Shown here: piece by piece, positions 44,415-54,501 of the stretch | Numbering within the stretch: the stretch's first letter is position 1 | Layout: each line of letters opens with the position of its first letter | NCBI GenBank assembly: GCA_009859145.1 | Contig: VRVR01000012.1 | Coordinates: forward strand, 124,001 to 188,000 | Direction: 5' to 3' | Source of the DNA: Andalucia godoyi | Taxonomy: Eukaryota > Discoba > Jakobea > Jakobida > Andaluciidae | Length of the DNA: 64,000 nucleotides | Translations under genes and position numbers: made by a program | The notes under the pieces: generated by a model | The model's database searches: none | What the model was told of the DNA's origin: nothing | What the model saw: only the letters and a program-made list of their open reading frames with translations

Positions 44415-47234
44415 TCATTTTTGACTAGATTTTTTGCCGCTGCTTGACTGCTTGGACTTGGCGGCAGTAGGCGAAGACCGCTTTTCCCCGGTGGATTCGA
44501 CATGGATATTCCTTTCGGAGCCGCGGGGCTTATCAATGCTGTCTCTTTCTTTGAGAGAGACGACTTGGATTTTGACGTTGCCCAGCATTTGGTGCGACGC
44601 TTCAATCTCGTTGACGTTCTTGAGGAGTTCGCGATGGACGGGAGTCGTCGTCGAGTCCCTCGACCACGCTGAAAGACAGTCCCGAATGGCTTTCCCTCGC
44701 TTGAGCGCACCAGGCGTCACACGAGCTTTGTAGCGAAACGAGAGACAGGTGGAGTAAGGAGCAACCATCGGGATTATAAACAAAAACTCGTCGTCTGGAG
44801 ACGGATTTCCTGTCAGGAAGTCCAGGATGGCATTCTCGTCCTCTGTGCCATCGTCGGTGGCTTCCGAAACATTCACGGAGCCTGTGCGGGCCAGATCACC
44901 TTCGCTTCGCTCTACTGCAGCAGCCTCGGCAGCATCCTCCTCGTCATCGACGTCAAGCATGCTCTCATTATTTGATTCCTTCTGGGTCGCATCCACGTGG
45001 TCCGCGTCTTGGTTTGAGGTCGTCTCGGAAGGTTCGTCATCCGACACTGGGCATGATGAGAAGGCCGCATGGCGCGTTTCCGCCGACATGGATGCCTGCG
45101 AGGTTTGCCCGGCTTCTTCTTCTTCCTCGGACAATTCTGGGGAATCAACTGTCGTGCTGACACGTGGCGTGGCAGCGGGAACGGGCGTCGCCTTGTGTCC
45201 AAGGTATGCCATCATCAGCGCCCGATCCTCTTCATCCTGGTCCGCATACTTGGACTTCATCTTCTTTTGCTTAGACCGCTTTCCACGCACAGACTCCTTC
45301 TTTTTCGAAGCCGCATCGTTGGTGATGTGAGGATTGACAGACACAGCCGGTTTGGAATGAACATCCCCTTTGCGCGGTCTACGGACACCAGGAAGGCCTT
45401 TCGTGTGGACTACCAGGTCAAACTCCTGTGATGCTGCAGTCGGCAGATCTTCTGCCTCTCGATTCTCTTCACCGCCATCCTCGTTATCCGAGTCGTCCAG
45501 CCCAGTTGTTCCATCATCTAAACGACCGTGATCAACACGCTTTCCAGAATCAGTCTCCTCTAAACTAGTGACGGTCTGCACGTCTCCAACCCCCGCGGCG
45601 GAGTTCGACGACTTGTTTCCTAACTCCATGATCTCTTCCGGGATATTAGACTCATCCTTTTTGCTCGACACCGTACGAAACAGGCATGCAAAGCCCAGAA
45701 TCAACGGCTGAGGAGTAACATAGTTCTTTTGGCCGCGGATCATGAACGAACCAGTCGGGAGATATTCTCCGGATTGTGCCGTTTTCGAAACTTGGTGAGC
45801 ATACACCCACCACGCGGCCGTCATCACTTTTGCGTCCCAAGCTGCCGATCGAGCCACCGCAAAGCATCCCGCTTCCATTATGGTGTTTTCAGGAATGACG
45901 TGACCGGGATTCCGATTTCGGACAATGCAGGATGCTGCACCGCGGACATCCGCATGCACGTACAAATCAGACGCACGCAAGTACCGCTTCACCAGCCGCT
46001 CATTCTGTTGAGCATCCCGTCCAGAAATAATGAGATACTTGTCCGACGAAATAAACCAATGAAATTTTTCAAAGAAAAAGTGTGGTCTCTGGTTGGAAAT
46101 GGTTCCCACACGGCGGGAATCTGCAATCTTGTCCTTCTTCATCATCGTCTTCTTTTCCTTTTCCCGCAGAACCTTCCCTTCGTACTCAATCGTCTTTTGA
46201 AGCTTGTACTCGGCAGTCTTGCGAAGTTCAAAGTATTGTGTCGCATTCCCCATGGCGGACAGCGACAGATCCAAGTCAACAACTCCACCAGCTAGATCTT
46301 CCTCTTCGCCGTCCAATTCGAGACTGACTGCATTCTTTTCTAACTTCAGCGAGTGCACCATGAGCGCAACAGGATTCCCCGACCGCTTCTGCTCCTTGAA
46401 GATCCGTTTCAATTCCGCCCAGTCAAGTCCCTGGCCAACTCCCGACCGCACCACTTCAAGCGCCTGATCGACACTCTCCTTGTTCAGCTGGATAAGTCTG
46501 GCAAACCGCTCATACTCTGCAACGGATGCCTGGAGTCCTTTGACTCGATTCCCCTGCTGCATCTTCACCTTTTCCATCTTCTTGTCCGCTTTCGAGTCGA
46601 TCGCAGTCTTTTGCTGGGCATTTCGCTGCATATCCATCTTGGAAAAATGCGCATCCACCGCGTCCACAAACATGGGTAAGACCTCCAGCGGTACCTTGTC
46701 TGGAATCGGCTCGAATGTCGCCTCGCCGTCATACACATAGCCCATTGGATGATCGGACATGTGGATATTCACAGGGTTATTCTCTGCAATGTCCTCATTG
46801 TATGTGTCTCCGATTCGAAACCCATCCAGAGGACGCATCACAGCCAATATCTGTCGGTTTTCACGATCGCACACAATCACGTTTCCCTTCGCAAAGAACT
46901 CAAAGTAGACAACAACCGAAAAAAACGTCAGCTTAATGATCCGATCGGTCCCAACCTGCGACGCATCCTCGCACTTACGAGCTCGAAGATGTTTGCGAAG
47001 TTTCACTGCAAAAGGCCCCGGAAGAGTCGGCTTGTCACGATCGAACTTCGTCGTGTGCATTCGAGCCCCAAGCTCAACAAGAACGTACTCCTTTGCATCA
47101 GGCTTCGCAAATTTGAACAGCAGAACACGTGCATCAAGATCATAAATATTCGATATTCGAAGTCCAACAAGTCGACTCTTGAAATCAAGCGCTAATTGTC
47201 GAATCTCACTCGCTGTGAATCGATTCTTTACCAT
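44415..47234 (-). CDS. NEMF: NEMF/Rqc2 (Tae2) ribosome quality-control factor
   Basis: 939 residues. NEMF/Rqc2 binds peptidyl-tRNA on split 60S subunits, recruits Listerin and extends nascent chains with C-terminal tails. The NFACT-N domain opens with FTASEIRQLALDFKSRLVGL and SNIYDLDARVLLFKFAKPD; the tail-synthesis Asp-Arg pair is present as D97-R98. Where yeast has Asp9 there is Glu10, a conservative change. A coiled-coil middle (about 210-365), an NFACT-R domain (about 385-520, HWFISSDKYLIISGRDAQQN, DLYVHADVRGAASCIV), a long acidic/Ser linker with a basic KKKESVRGKRSKQKK stretch, and the NFACT-C domain (about 795-890) follow in family order. The ATG at 47234 matches the family start (M.K.RF). 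Confidence 0.96.
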   Translation of the reverse strand: MVKNRFTASEIRQLALDFKSRLVGLRISNIYDLDARVLLFKFAKPDAKEYVLVELGARMHTTKFDRDKPTLPGPFAVKLRKHLRARKCEDASQVGTDRIIKLTFFSVVVYFEFFAKGNVIVCDRENRQILAVMRPLDGFRIGDTYNEDIAENNPVNIHMSDHPMGYVYDGEATFEPIPDKVPLEVLPMFVDAVDAHFSKMDMQRNAQQKTAIDSKADKKMEKVKMQQGNRVKGLQASVAEYERFARLIQLNKESVDQALEVVRSGVGQGLDWAELKRIFKEQKRSGNPVALMVHSLKLEKNAVSLELDGEEEDLAGGVVDLDLSLSAMGNATQYFELRKTAEYKLQKTIEYEGKVLREKEKKTMMKKDKIADSRRVGTISNQRPHFFFEKFHWFISSDKYLIISGRDAQQNERLVKRYLRASDLYVHADVRGAASCIVRNRNPGHVIPENTIMEAGCFAVARSAAWDAKVMTAAWWVYAHQVSKTAQSGEYLPTGSFMIRGQKNYVTPQPLILGFACLFRTVSSKKDESNIPEEIMELGNKSSNSAAGVGDVQTVTSLEETDSGKRVDHGRLDDGTTGLDDSDNEDGGEENREAEDLPTAASQEFDLVVHTKGLPGVRRPRKGDVHSKPAVSVNPHITNDAASKKKESVRGKRSKQKKMKSKYADQDEEDRALMMAYLGHKATPVPAATPRVSTTVDSPELSEEEEEAGQTSQASMSAETRHAAFSSCPVSDDEPSETTSNQDADHVDATQKESNNESMLDVDDEEDAAEAAAVERSEGDLARTGSVNVSEATDDGTEDENAILDFLTGNPSPDDEFLFIIPMVAPYSTCLSFRYKARVTPGALKRGKAIRDCLSAWSRDSTTTPVHRELLKNVNEIEASHQMLGNVKIQVVSLKERDSIDKPRGSERNIHVESTGEKRSSPTAAKSKQSSSGKKSSQK

Positions 47235-47323
47235 TTTCCCACACTCTCTTTAGCTCCTCCTTTCGTCTTTTTTTTTTCCTTTTCTCTTCTTTTTCCCCTA
47301 AAAATTTGAATTACAAAAGACTT

Positions 47324-47357
47324 AAAAAAAAGAAAAGAAAAGAAAAGAAAAGAAAAA
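47324..47357. repeat. (AAAAG)n short tandem repeat
   Basis: About six AAAAG units upstream of NEMF. Confidence 0.9.
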
Positions 47358-47470
47358 TAGACGACGCCCTCCTCCACTAGATACTGAAATTAAAATTGAA
47401 AACAAAACGATGATGAAAAACCAAGGCCTGGAAGAATTTGAAAGGAACCAAATGTATACGCAAATAATGA

Positions 47471-47510
47471 TGAAAATGAAAGTGAAAATGAAAATGAAAG
47501 TGAAAATGAA
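47471..47510. repeat. (TGAAAR)n hexamer repeat
   Basis: Six to seven TGAAAA/TGAAAG units in the NEMF upstream region. Confidence 0.9.
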
Positions 47511-47780
47511 TTATTGGTCAATCGGGTTATCCATCGCAAAAGTTGATGGAATTTGAAGTTCAATGCTGTATTAAAATCACTGTAGATGGAGCACCGTTAT
47601 GCCAGTCGACACAGACAAGCAAAACAAGCAAAGCAAACCGATAACCACAGTGGTGATAATCGTAACCAGTGGATACGAGGGAGAAGGGGGATTCATAATC
47701 TGTAAGGAGGGATAACGAAAACCAAAGACGACAACAACGACGACGAAGAAAAGAAAAAGACGACGACGAAGAAGAAGTAA

Positions 47781-49193
47781 ATGATTCCAAAACCAGTGGA
47801 TTTGAAACAACCAACCAAAGATATGGATAATGTTTCAGATTTGCTGCGGTTTTATAGAACATATGGAATCAGAGCAAAGGGAGCCGCATTAGCAGGATCG
47901 ACACAGAAAGAGGATGATAGTGGTCCAAGTCATACCCAGCGTTCATCATCGTTTGGAAGACTGCCGCCCCCGATTCCAGCAGCCGGAACTCAGCATCGAG
48001 TGGATGCACAGTCTCCGATGAAATCCCCAATTGGATCGCCGAACGCATCGAGTAAAAGAGCCTTTCTCAAGGAGGAAATGCAAAAGGAGAGAAATGCAGT
48101 TGTTTTGCAACAGTCTAAACTCCAAACTCCAGTGAAACCGACATCCGGGATGAAGAAGGAGAATTCTAAAACCACGTTTGAGCATCTTGGCCAGTGGAGT
48201 CAATCGGATGATGATGATAGTGGAGGTGGAAACGGAGGAGGAGGAGGAGGAGATCATGATGTTGATGATGGCGGTGGTGATCGGAAACATGGACAAGGAG
48301 AGGACACCATGCGAAATGTAATTGTCCGCTCGCAAGCGCCTGGTCGTTCTGACCGTTTTCGGGCTTCACCAACGCAGTCAAGGAGAACCGCAAGTGAGGA
48401 ACAGAGGAATGTGGAGAGTGGGGATGAAGCGGCGGGACTGGATCATGTTCTTGCAAACATTAGATCGATACGTGAGAACATGGAGCGTGTATCACCTGAG
48501 AAAAAGGCTCGGTCTCGGAATCGAAAAGAACCCACTGCTCGACAGACGGTGGCTCAGGCATTTGGAAACGATTTGTACCATACGCGTCAACGGTCGAGCT
48601 CGTCGTTGTCTTCGACTGCGGAAAAGAGTGTGCTGAGCAGCAGCTTCGCCCGACAGGATTTGGAAAGGTTGCGGAAGAAGGTTGAGGAAATGGCAGATCA
48701 TCTCAGTGTGGTATTGGATTCGTCCGCAGCCACAGAATACTCGTCTCCGGAGAAAGGGTCCAGAATGGTGTCGTTCAAGAGCCCAAGACCCCGTCGGAAA
48801 CGACCGAGCAGTGGCATGACAATGAAAAACAAGAAGTCAGTATCCGGACCATGCGCTAGAAATGTGCACAGCGCAGGAATGCGAAGAACGCCAAGATCGA
48901 GAAGTCACAGTGAAGAACAAGAGCGGCGCTCATCTGCTGAGCGAAAGCGATCAACCAGCAGCGAGAACATTGTCTCGTTTGAACGATCGGCGCACCAAAC
49001 GATCCTGGCAGTGGAGAATCTGAAGAAACACATTCGGATGCTTCAGCGAGCATCGAGGGGCGTGTTCGACGAGATTTCGGCTGCCGCGGAAGATCCTCCT
49101 GGCACTCCGGGCTATGCTCGATCCACAAGTGCGCAGCGTTCTCGATGCGAGAGCCGTTCGACATCGGCAGATCGCATTCCTTGGCGATGTTGA
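47781..49193 (+). CDS. Unknown basic, Ser/Arg-rich coiled-coil protein
   Basis: 470 residues, no family recognised. It is largely disordered, with an Asp/Gly-rich stretch (about 146-172), many Ser-Pro sites (SPMKSPIGSP near 79, VSPEKK, YSSPEKGS), and Arg/Ser-rich C-terminal segments (RTPRSRSHSEEQERR, RSTSAQRSRCESRST). Two short helices look structured: LDHVLANIRSIRENMERV (about 221-238) and ERLRKKVEEMADHLSVVLD (about 298-316, coiled coil), plus a C-terminal helix QTILAVENLKKHIRMLQRA. The Ser-Pro and Arg content suggests a phosphorylated cytoskeletal or nuclear protein, but that is guesswork. The gene reading is supported by length (1.4 kb open frame), codon pattern and its ATG right after a purine-rich leader. 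Confidence 0.65.
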   Translation: MIPKPVDLKQPTKDMDNVSDLLRFYRTYGIRAKGAALAGSTQKEDDSGPSHTQRSSSFGRLPPPIPAAGTQHRVDAQSPMKSPIGSPNASSKRAFLKEEMQKERNAVVLQQSKLQTPVKPTSGMKKENSKTTFEHLGQWSQSDDDDSGGGNGGGGGGDHDVDDGGGDRKHGQGEDTMRNVIVRSQAPGRSDRFRASPTQSRRTASEEQRNVESGDEAAGLDHVLANIRSIRENMERVSPEKKARSRNRKEPTARQTVAQAFGNDLYHTRQRSSSSLSSTAEKSVLSSSFARQDLERLRKKVEEMADHLSVVLDSSAATEYSSPEKGSRMVSFKSPRPRRKRPSSGMTMKNKKSVSGPCARNVHSAGMRRTPRSRSHSEEQERRSSAERKRSTSSENIVSFERSAHQTILAVENLKKHIRMLQRASRGVFDEISAAAEDPPGTPGYARSTSAQRSRCESRSTSADRIPWRC

Positions 49194-49432
49194 TTTGGGG
49201 TTGTTGGGGAAACTGGAGCAATTCATATACACGGCATCCGCAAGGTTTAGACAAGCTCAACAGCAGCAGCAGCAGCACGAGCGCACGGGAGGAATGAGAA
49301 AGAAAGAAGAAGGACAGCACGCACACGCACGCAGGTACACATACGCATAAAACGCATTTAATTTTTAAAAATAATAAGAACAACAACGTGTTTTCATCTG
49401 CCGAAAGGGAGATGCTGAGACGCGCACGCAAG

Positions 49433-50854
49433 CTATGCAGGATTGTATCCTTTCGATCCAACAATGTTCTTACGGATGAAGTGGAACGCAATCATGCCAA
49501 TAACACCGCAGCCAGCAACGACTCCGAAAGCAACGGCAATGTTGGTAGAGGTAGACCACTTGTTCTTGGAATCGCCATCGTCCGGGATCGGAGTGTACGA
49601 GATGCGATAGATGCGTCCGAATTTGTCATCGGACAGCAAAAGCGAGCCATCTTGCAAGACTTCCAAATCCACAGGGCGCCCCGTAACAGTTGAATTGGTA
49701 CCGTCGACTACCAGGAATCCAGACAGAAAAGTGTTGTACGAAACAGCATGAGTGCCGGAAGCATCCAGCTGGACGTTTGTGATGCGATGGCCAACAGGAA
49801 TCGATCGATCCCACGACCCGTGTTCTGCAATGAAGATGGAGTTTTTGTAATAGTCCGGAAACATGGATCCAGTGTAGAAGCGCATTCCAAGAGCAGCAAC
49901 ATGAGCCCCAAGTTCCTGCGCGGCGCCGACAAACCCCGAGCACGACTTTTCAAAGTTGAATTCGTCGTCAACAAGATCCTTTCCAAAACAAAATGGGAAG
50001 CCATAATGTAAACTCTCAAACCCAACAGGAACGCGGTTCAACTCATCGGGTGGTCGGTCGTCATGGTCTGGATCCCATTGGTCACGCCCATTGTCTGTCC
50101 ACCAAAACTCACCTGTAACTGGAGAAAAGTCGAAACCGACCGAATTTCTCATTCCAAACGCAACGGTCTTCCAGGATGGTCGGTCCGGGTTCGACATGTT
50201 GATGGCCACAATCTGGCCAAAGTTCTGCACTGGACCGGGGGCCTGTCCGTTCAAGCACTGTCCACAGGCAGAGAAGTTACTGCACGCTGCAGGCTGGAAG
50301 CGCAGTTCGCACGAGCAGGTTCCGTCCGCAGGATCAAGAGGAGTGTTGCACGGCGATCCAATGGCAACATAGATCAGACCGTCTGGGCCAACCTTGATGT
50401 ATCTCCATCCGTGCCAGGAAGCAGAAGGAATAACCTTGGATGCATCCGAAAGCTGGAAAACCATGACAGGTGCCGCAACATTCGTCAAATCATTCTCGAC
50501 GTTTGGGACTTTGAGAACGCGGTCATTCAGCGCAATGAGCAAGTCCCCATTGAAGAGCGCGACTCCATTTGGCATACTGAGGTTGGCAGCTACAATGTAC
50601 GACTTCTTGGCAACCACATCAAGTGCATACACATGCGAAGGAAGCGGATTCGAGTCTGCATCGAACTTCAAAGATCCTGCAAACACAATTCCAGAGGGCG
50701 ACACAGCCAGCGAACGAACATTCGGTATGTTGTCAAACAGCAGTTCCACAGAAAATCCTACAGGCACGCTCACTGCAGAGGGCACTTGGGCATACGCAAC
50801 AGTAACTGCCACGGCTGCAAAAACCAAACCACACAGTACCGCAATACCTTGCAT
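49433..50854 (-). CDS. Membrane-anchored sorbosone/glucose dehydrogenase-like beta-propeller
   Basis: 473 residues from the ATG at 50854 (the open frame extends upstream only with non-ATG codons). A signal peptide (1-22) is followed by a six-bladed-propeller domain of the soluble PQQ-glucose-dehydrogenase/L-sorbosone-dehydrogenase type (about 25-425): GWRYIKVGPDGLIYVAIGSP, FGMRNSVGFDFSPVTGEFWW, DNGRDQWDPDHDDRPPDELN and FIAEHGSWDRS match the family. A Cys-rich insert (about 178-204, eight cysteines) interrupts the blade after the first quinone-region motif. The C-terminus has one membrane helix (about 437-460) and a short basic cytosolic tail. It probably oxidises a sugar or aldehyde outside the cell or in the secretory lumen; PQQ dependence is not certain in eukaryotes. 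Whether it was acquired from bacteria cannot be tested here. Confidence 0.87.
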   Translation of the reverse strand: MQGIAVLCGLVFAAVAVTVAYAQVPSAVSVPVGFSVELLFDNIPNVRSLAVSPSGIVFAGSLKFDADSNPLPSHVYALDVVAKKSYIVAANLSMPNGVALFNGDLLIALNDRVLKVPNVENDLTNVAAPVMVFQLSDASKVIPSASWHGWRYIKVGPDGLIYVAIGSPCNTPLDPADGTCSCELRFQPAACSNFSACGQCLNGQAPGPVQNFGQIVAINMSNPDRPSWKTVAFGMRNSVGFDFSPVTGEFWWTDNGRDQWDPDHDDRPPDELNRVPVGFESLHYGFPFCFGKDLVDDEFNFEKSCSGFVGAAQELGAHVAALGMRFYTGSMFPDYYKNSIFIAEHGSWDRSIPVGHRITNVQLDASGTHAVSYNTFLSGFLVVDGTNSTVTGRPVDLEVLQDGSLLLSDDKFGRIYRISYTPIPDDGDSKNKWSTSTNIAVAFGVVAGCGVIGMIAFHFIRKNIVGSKGYNPA

Positions 50855-51317
50855 CTTTGGCGAGGAGGAAGATGGGATTTCCAAACTCTGCAGGAATCAG
50901 CTCGCAATATAAAAACAGGAAAAAGAATACGAATGACAAGGCGCTTCCCAGAAATGGGTGGCGTCGTTGGGCGCGAAGGCTGCACGAAACACCAGAAGCA
51001 TATCCTCAAGTGATGCTGGAATTGCCAAAAAAAATAAATAAAGAGAAAAGACCTTTTCCTGCTTCTACGACCGAGACAGGATTCCTGGAAAAACGACCAT
51101 TTGAGGGGAAGGGAAAGCACGTCTTTTTCTATTAGTTTGTTTTTCGAGATTTGGAAACACCATCATAAACAACTCATTTTCCCTTCAGGTGAAAAAGTAA
51201 ATAGAAAGGGGAAAAAAAGAGAAAAAAAGGAGGAGTTGGGAAGATAGTCATGGAAGTATAAAAAGAAATAATCAGTTTGATAAAAAGAAAGCAATACGAC
51301 GAGCAGCGTGAAGACAG
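50855..51317. other. Divergent upstream region, no gene
   Basis: Between the dehydrogenase-like gene (minus) and the small coiled-coil gene (plus). A-rich stretches occur at 51028-51046 and 51190-51290. Nothing is recognised. Confidence 0.5.
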
Positions 51318-51635
51318 ATGACTCGGTACCAGCCAAGCCAGGCATTAGTTGATGTAGCGCAATCGAATCTCAAACGGCTACTGCTGTTGCTTTCGGATGA
51401 GCAAGAGCGGGTTCCAAGCTACGGTGCTTCGTTGGCGGAGCTGCATTCGGCGCTGGCAGAACTCCAGGCAAGGCTGGATCGACTTCGGCAGACTCCTGAA
51501 TACCGGAACTCTGGTAATGCAGATCGCGCAAACACGGAAAGCATAATGCAGCTGAATCGAGAAGCGCTTTCCGACATTGAGCAGTTTGCGCGGTCTATGC
51601 AGCCTGCACCAAAACCTGATATTGTAAAGTTGTAG
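51318..51635 (+). CDS. Small coiled-coil protein, unknown
   Basis: 105 residues, not recognised. Two amphipathic helices are predicted by eye: residues 8-27 (ALVDVAQSNLKRLLLLLSDE) and 37-59 (heptad Leu pattern ASLAELHSALAELQARLDRL), then a third from 72 to 92 ending EALSDIEQFARSM. Size and helix layout resemble small subunits of Mediator, BLOC or kinetochore-type complexes, but no signature decides. The call is supported by a proper ATG, a Leu-rich coiled coil with normal codon use and placement between promoters. The (CT)n microsatellite starts 11 bases after its stop. Confidence 0.55.
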   Translation: MTRYQPSQALVDVAQSNLKRLLLLLSDEQERVPSYGASLAELHSALAELQARLDRLRQTPEYRNSGNADRANTESIMQLNREALSDIEQFARSMQPAPKPDIVKL

Positions 51636-52018
<383 letters not shown>

Positions 52019-54160
52019 ATGAGCGAATCAAAGCCAAAGAAGATGACGCTTCTAGAGCATCCTTACATTTCGTTCTCTCCGTTTCTGTCAAAGGCGTTTC
52101 TGAGTTGGCCGATTGCATTCCAGGAGTATGTTGTGCGGACGCTGTACAATGTTCCGATAGCCGATCCAAATTGTGTGTCGAAAGAAGAGGTGTTTCTTCT
52201 GCAGGTCGTCGATGCGAAACTAGAAGGGTTATGGAGGAAAACAGTGAATGACAACTCGTTTGTGCGAACCGATTGGAGCGTAATGCCGATTCCTCTGATC
52301 GATCGCTCCTATCTTCCACAAGCTCGACGACTACCAATGCCGGATACCGAACAGCTGGCATACATTAGAGTGATTGTCAGAATGTCATTCACATTTGAAA
52401 AGCTGAGAGCCGAAGCAGTGAAGTTCCCAGAGCTGTTGCTTCCACAAGATCGCATTGCAAAATTCGACAAGAATGCAGTCGCAGCTGGTTTGAACCCATT
52501 GGCCGTCGCGCTTAATTCGCTCACGTCGTCTGCGTCGTCTGCATCGTCTGCATCGTCCCTGTCTTCTTCATCAGCGCCAGAAATGTCTTCAATGACTCCT
52601 GCGCCGCTTGCAGTACCTGCAAGAAACATGCCGTATAATCCAGCAGCCCACTTGGCAGGGCCTTCTTTGTATCAGCATATGCAGCAAGCCTGCATTCAGA
52701 ATCCGAACTTCGCTGCATCAGCACAGGTCGGGCCGTCCGCGTCTGGGAATGGACGTGCTCCGTCACATCATCAGTTCGTGCCAGCGACGGCGCCTCGTGC
52801 AACACCGTCCGTGTATGGCACGATTGCAAACCCACAGCAACCGCCATTTATTGATCCTAAAGCATTCGGCTATGTTTCGGCTCCTCCCAAACCTTCTTCT
52901 ATTTCGTCTTCATTCCCATCCTCAGTTGGCAGTTCTGCAATTCCTGCCCCGCTGCCTGGGGCAGTGGATAGGAAAGCAATCGAGTCTGGTCTTCCTCCGT
53001 CGCCAGTTCCGCTTGGGAAGCTACCAATGCCCACGGTTCCGTACGGTGCTGCGCCTGCGAGTGCTCCGGCTTCTTGGGCGTCAATGGTAGCCGGCACAGC
53101 TCCCATTCCGATTCCGGCGACCCAGTCCGGCTCTGCACAACCGAGGCTGGCGGAAGGCGTTTCCAAAAGAAGGAAGCAGCATACGTCGGAGCACGAAAAG
53201 AAGCAAGAGCTGAGAGCCGCGCGATTTTCCGAGTCGCTGAAGAAGTCAGTACCGACCGTTTCTTCGACAGTCAACATGGACTGGCTGCTCCCGACTTCTG
53301 AGAATTTTGTGGGGAGATCGACAGAGCTGGAGAGAGCGTATCTGCGACTCACCGGGCCCCCAGATCCTGCTCAAGTGAGACCCGAGTTTGTGCTGAAAAA
53401 GGCCCTTCCGCTTGTCTTGGCCAAGTACAAGGAAAAGCCCGAGGTAGATCGTTACATCTACGCGTTCGAACAGCTCAAGTCCATCCGGCAGGATCTGGTG
53501 ATTCAGAGAATCCGAAACCCCTTCACTGTGCATGTATATGAAGCCCATGCGCGTATTGCGCTCGAACGCGCAAATCCCGATCTGTCCGAGTATGTTCAGT
53601 GTCAGAAGAATCTGATGGATTTGTACTCGGAAGGAATCAAGTCAAAGTGCCGAGATGAATTCTTCACGTACAATGCTCTGCAGCTTCTGTTGCTGAACAA
53701 TTCGACGGAACTCAGTGAACTTCTCCGACGGGTTTCCGTTGCCGAACGAACCAGGAATAACGATTGGTTCGATACAAAATCTGCGTTTTGGCAGTACGGA
53801 ATCAAGGTCATTCGGCTGCACAACAGCTTCCACTATGCGGAATTGATGACGGTACTCGTGCAAAGAGCTCAAAGCGGTCTCGGGACTGCGCTAGATGATG
53901 CACTTCTCCGTGCAGTGCGACACCGCTTATGGCTTTCCTACCTGACCGCATATCGACCGAGCAAGCTGGATGTAAAGTTTCTTGCTTCGTCTTTGGGATT
54001 TGCGGTAGACGACGAAGACCCGGAAGAAGCTTGCATCGATTGGCTGGACGACAAGGACATTGAATGCGAGGAAATAGATGCCGAGGATGCCTCCAAGGTT
54101 CTAGTCGTCAGCATGTCTGCTGCGTTTCAGAAAGAAGTCGAACGAAGTTCCGAAACGTAG
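52019..54160 (+). CDS. LENG8: SAC3/GANP family protein, LENG8/Thp3-like
   Basis: 713 residues from the ATG at 52019. An N-terminal module (about 20-85) with WPIAFQEYVVRTLYNV and a TDWS..PIP end matches the LENG8 block WPxAxKEYVxRCF...TIDW..EPLP. A disordered Ser/Ala/Pro/Gln-rich middle covers about 155-410. The SAC3/GANP/Thp3 domain (about 425-690) contains SENFVGRSTELERAYLRLTG, PDPAQVRPEFVLKKAL, YAFEQLKSIRQDLVIQRIRN, FTVHVYEAHARIALE and the acidic-spaced QCQKNLMDLY. This group scaffolds PCI-type complexes that couple transcription elongation or splicing to mRNA export (Thp3-Csn12 in yeast). The order of motifs distinguishes it from Sac3 proper, which lacks this N-terminal block. Confidence 0.93.
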   Translation: MSESKPKKMTLLEHPYISFSPFLSKAFLSWPIAFQEYVVRTLYNVPIADPNCVSKEEVFLLQVVDAKLEGLWRKTVNDNSFVRTDWSVMPIPLIDRSYLPQARRLPMPDTEQLAYIRVIVRMSFTFEKLRAEAVKFPELLLPQDRIAKFDKNAVAAGLNPLAVALNSLTSSASSASSASSLSSSSAPEMSSMTPAPLAVPARNMPYNPAAHLAGPSLYQHMQQACIQNPNFAASAQVGPSASGNGRAPSHHQFVPATAPRATPSVYGTIANPQQPPFIDPKAFGYVSAPPKPSSISSSFPSSVGSSAIPAPLPGAVDRKAIESGLPPSPVPLGKLPMPTVPYGAAPASAPASWASMVAGTAPIPIPATQSGSAQPRLAEGVSKRRKQHTSEHEKKQELRAARFSESLKKSVPTVSSTVNMDWLLPTSENFVGRSTELERAYLRLTGPPDPAQVRPEFVLKKALPLVLAKYKEKPEVDRYIYAFEQLKSIRQDLVIQRIRNPFTVHVYEAHARIALERANPDLSEYVQCQKNLMDLYSEGIKSKCRDEFFTYNALQLLLLNNSTELSELLRRVSVAERTRNNDWFDTKSAFWQYGIKVIRLHNSFHYAELMTVLVQRAQSGLGTALDDALLRAVRHRLWLSYLTAYRPSKLDVKFLASSLGFAVDDEDPEEACIDWLDDKDIECEEIDAEDASKVLVVSMSAAFQKEVERSSET

Positions 54161-54501
54161 ATTGCCCTGCCTGTTTCCCCCTCCCACTTCTCGCTGTTTT
54201 GCAGGCTTTTTGCGCTGCGATGAACAACGCCGGCCTTCGAACTGTGGATGTATTGTCTTCTCAAATTTTGTTCCTATTGTCTTTGTTTACTTGCTTTGTT
54301 CTGCTTCTTTCGATACAAGGGGAAGCGATTTGGTTATCGTGTTTCCTTTCCTTTCTTTTTAGCTTTTTTAACTTTTTGTTTTATCTTGTTTTTCTTTTAG
54401 TTTTGTCATTCTATTGTACAATTCCGCAAACTACATGGGAAGACATTTCTATACAGTACACATGACCATCACAAGACACCAAGAAAGAGTCTCAAAAATC
54501 C
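54161..54501. other. Spacer between convergent LENG8 and SLD5
   Basis: T-rich 3' flanks (54340-54410). No gene is recognised. Confidence 0.5.

Larger units (their letters stand above)
47235..47780. other. Divergent region with two A/G-rich tandem repeats
   Basis: Upstream of NEMF and of the unknown gene at 47781. It contains AAAAG units (47324-47357) and a TGAAAR hexamer run (47471-47510). No gene is supported. Confidence 0.5.
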
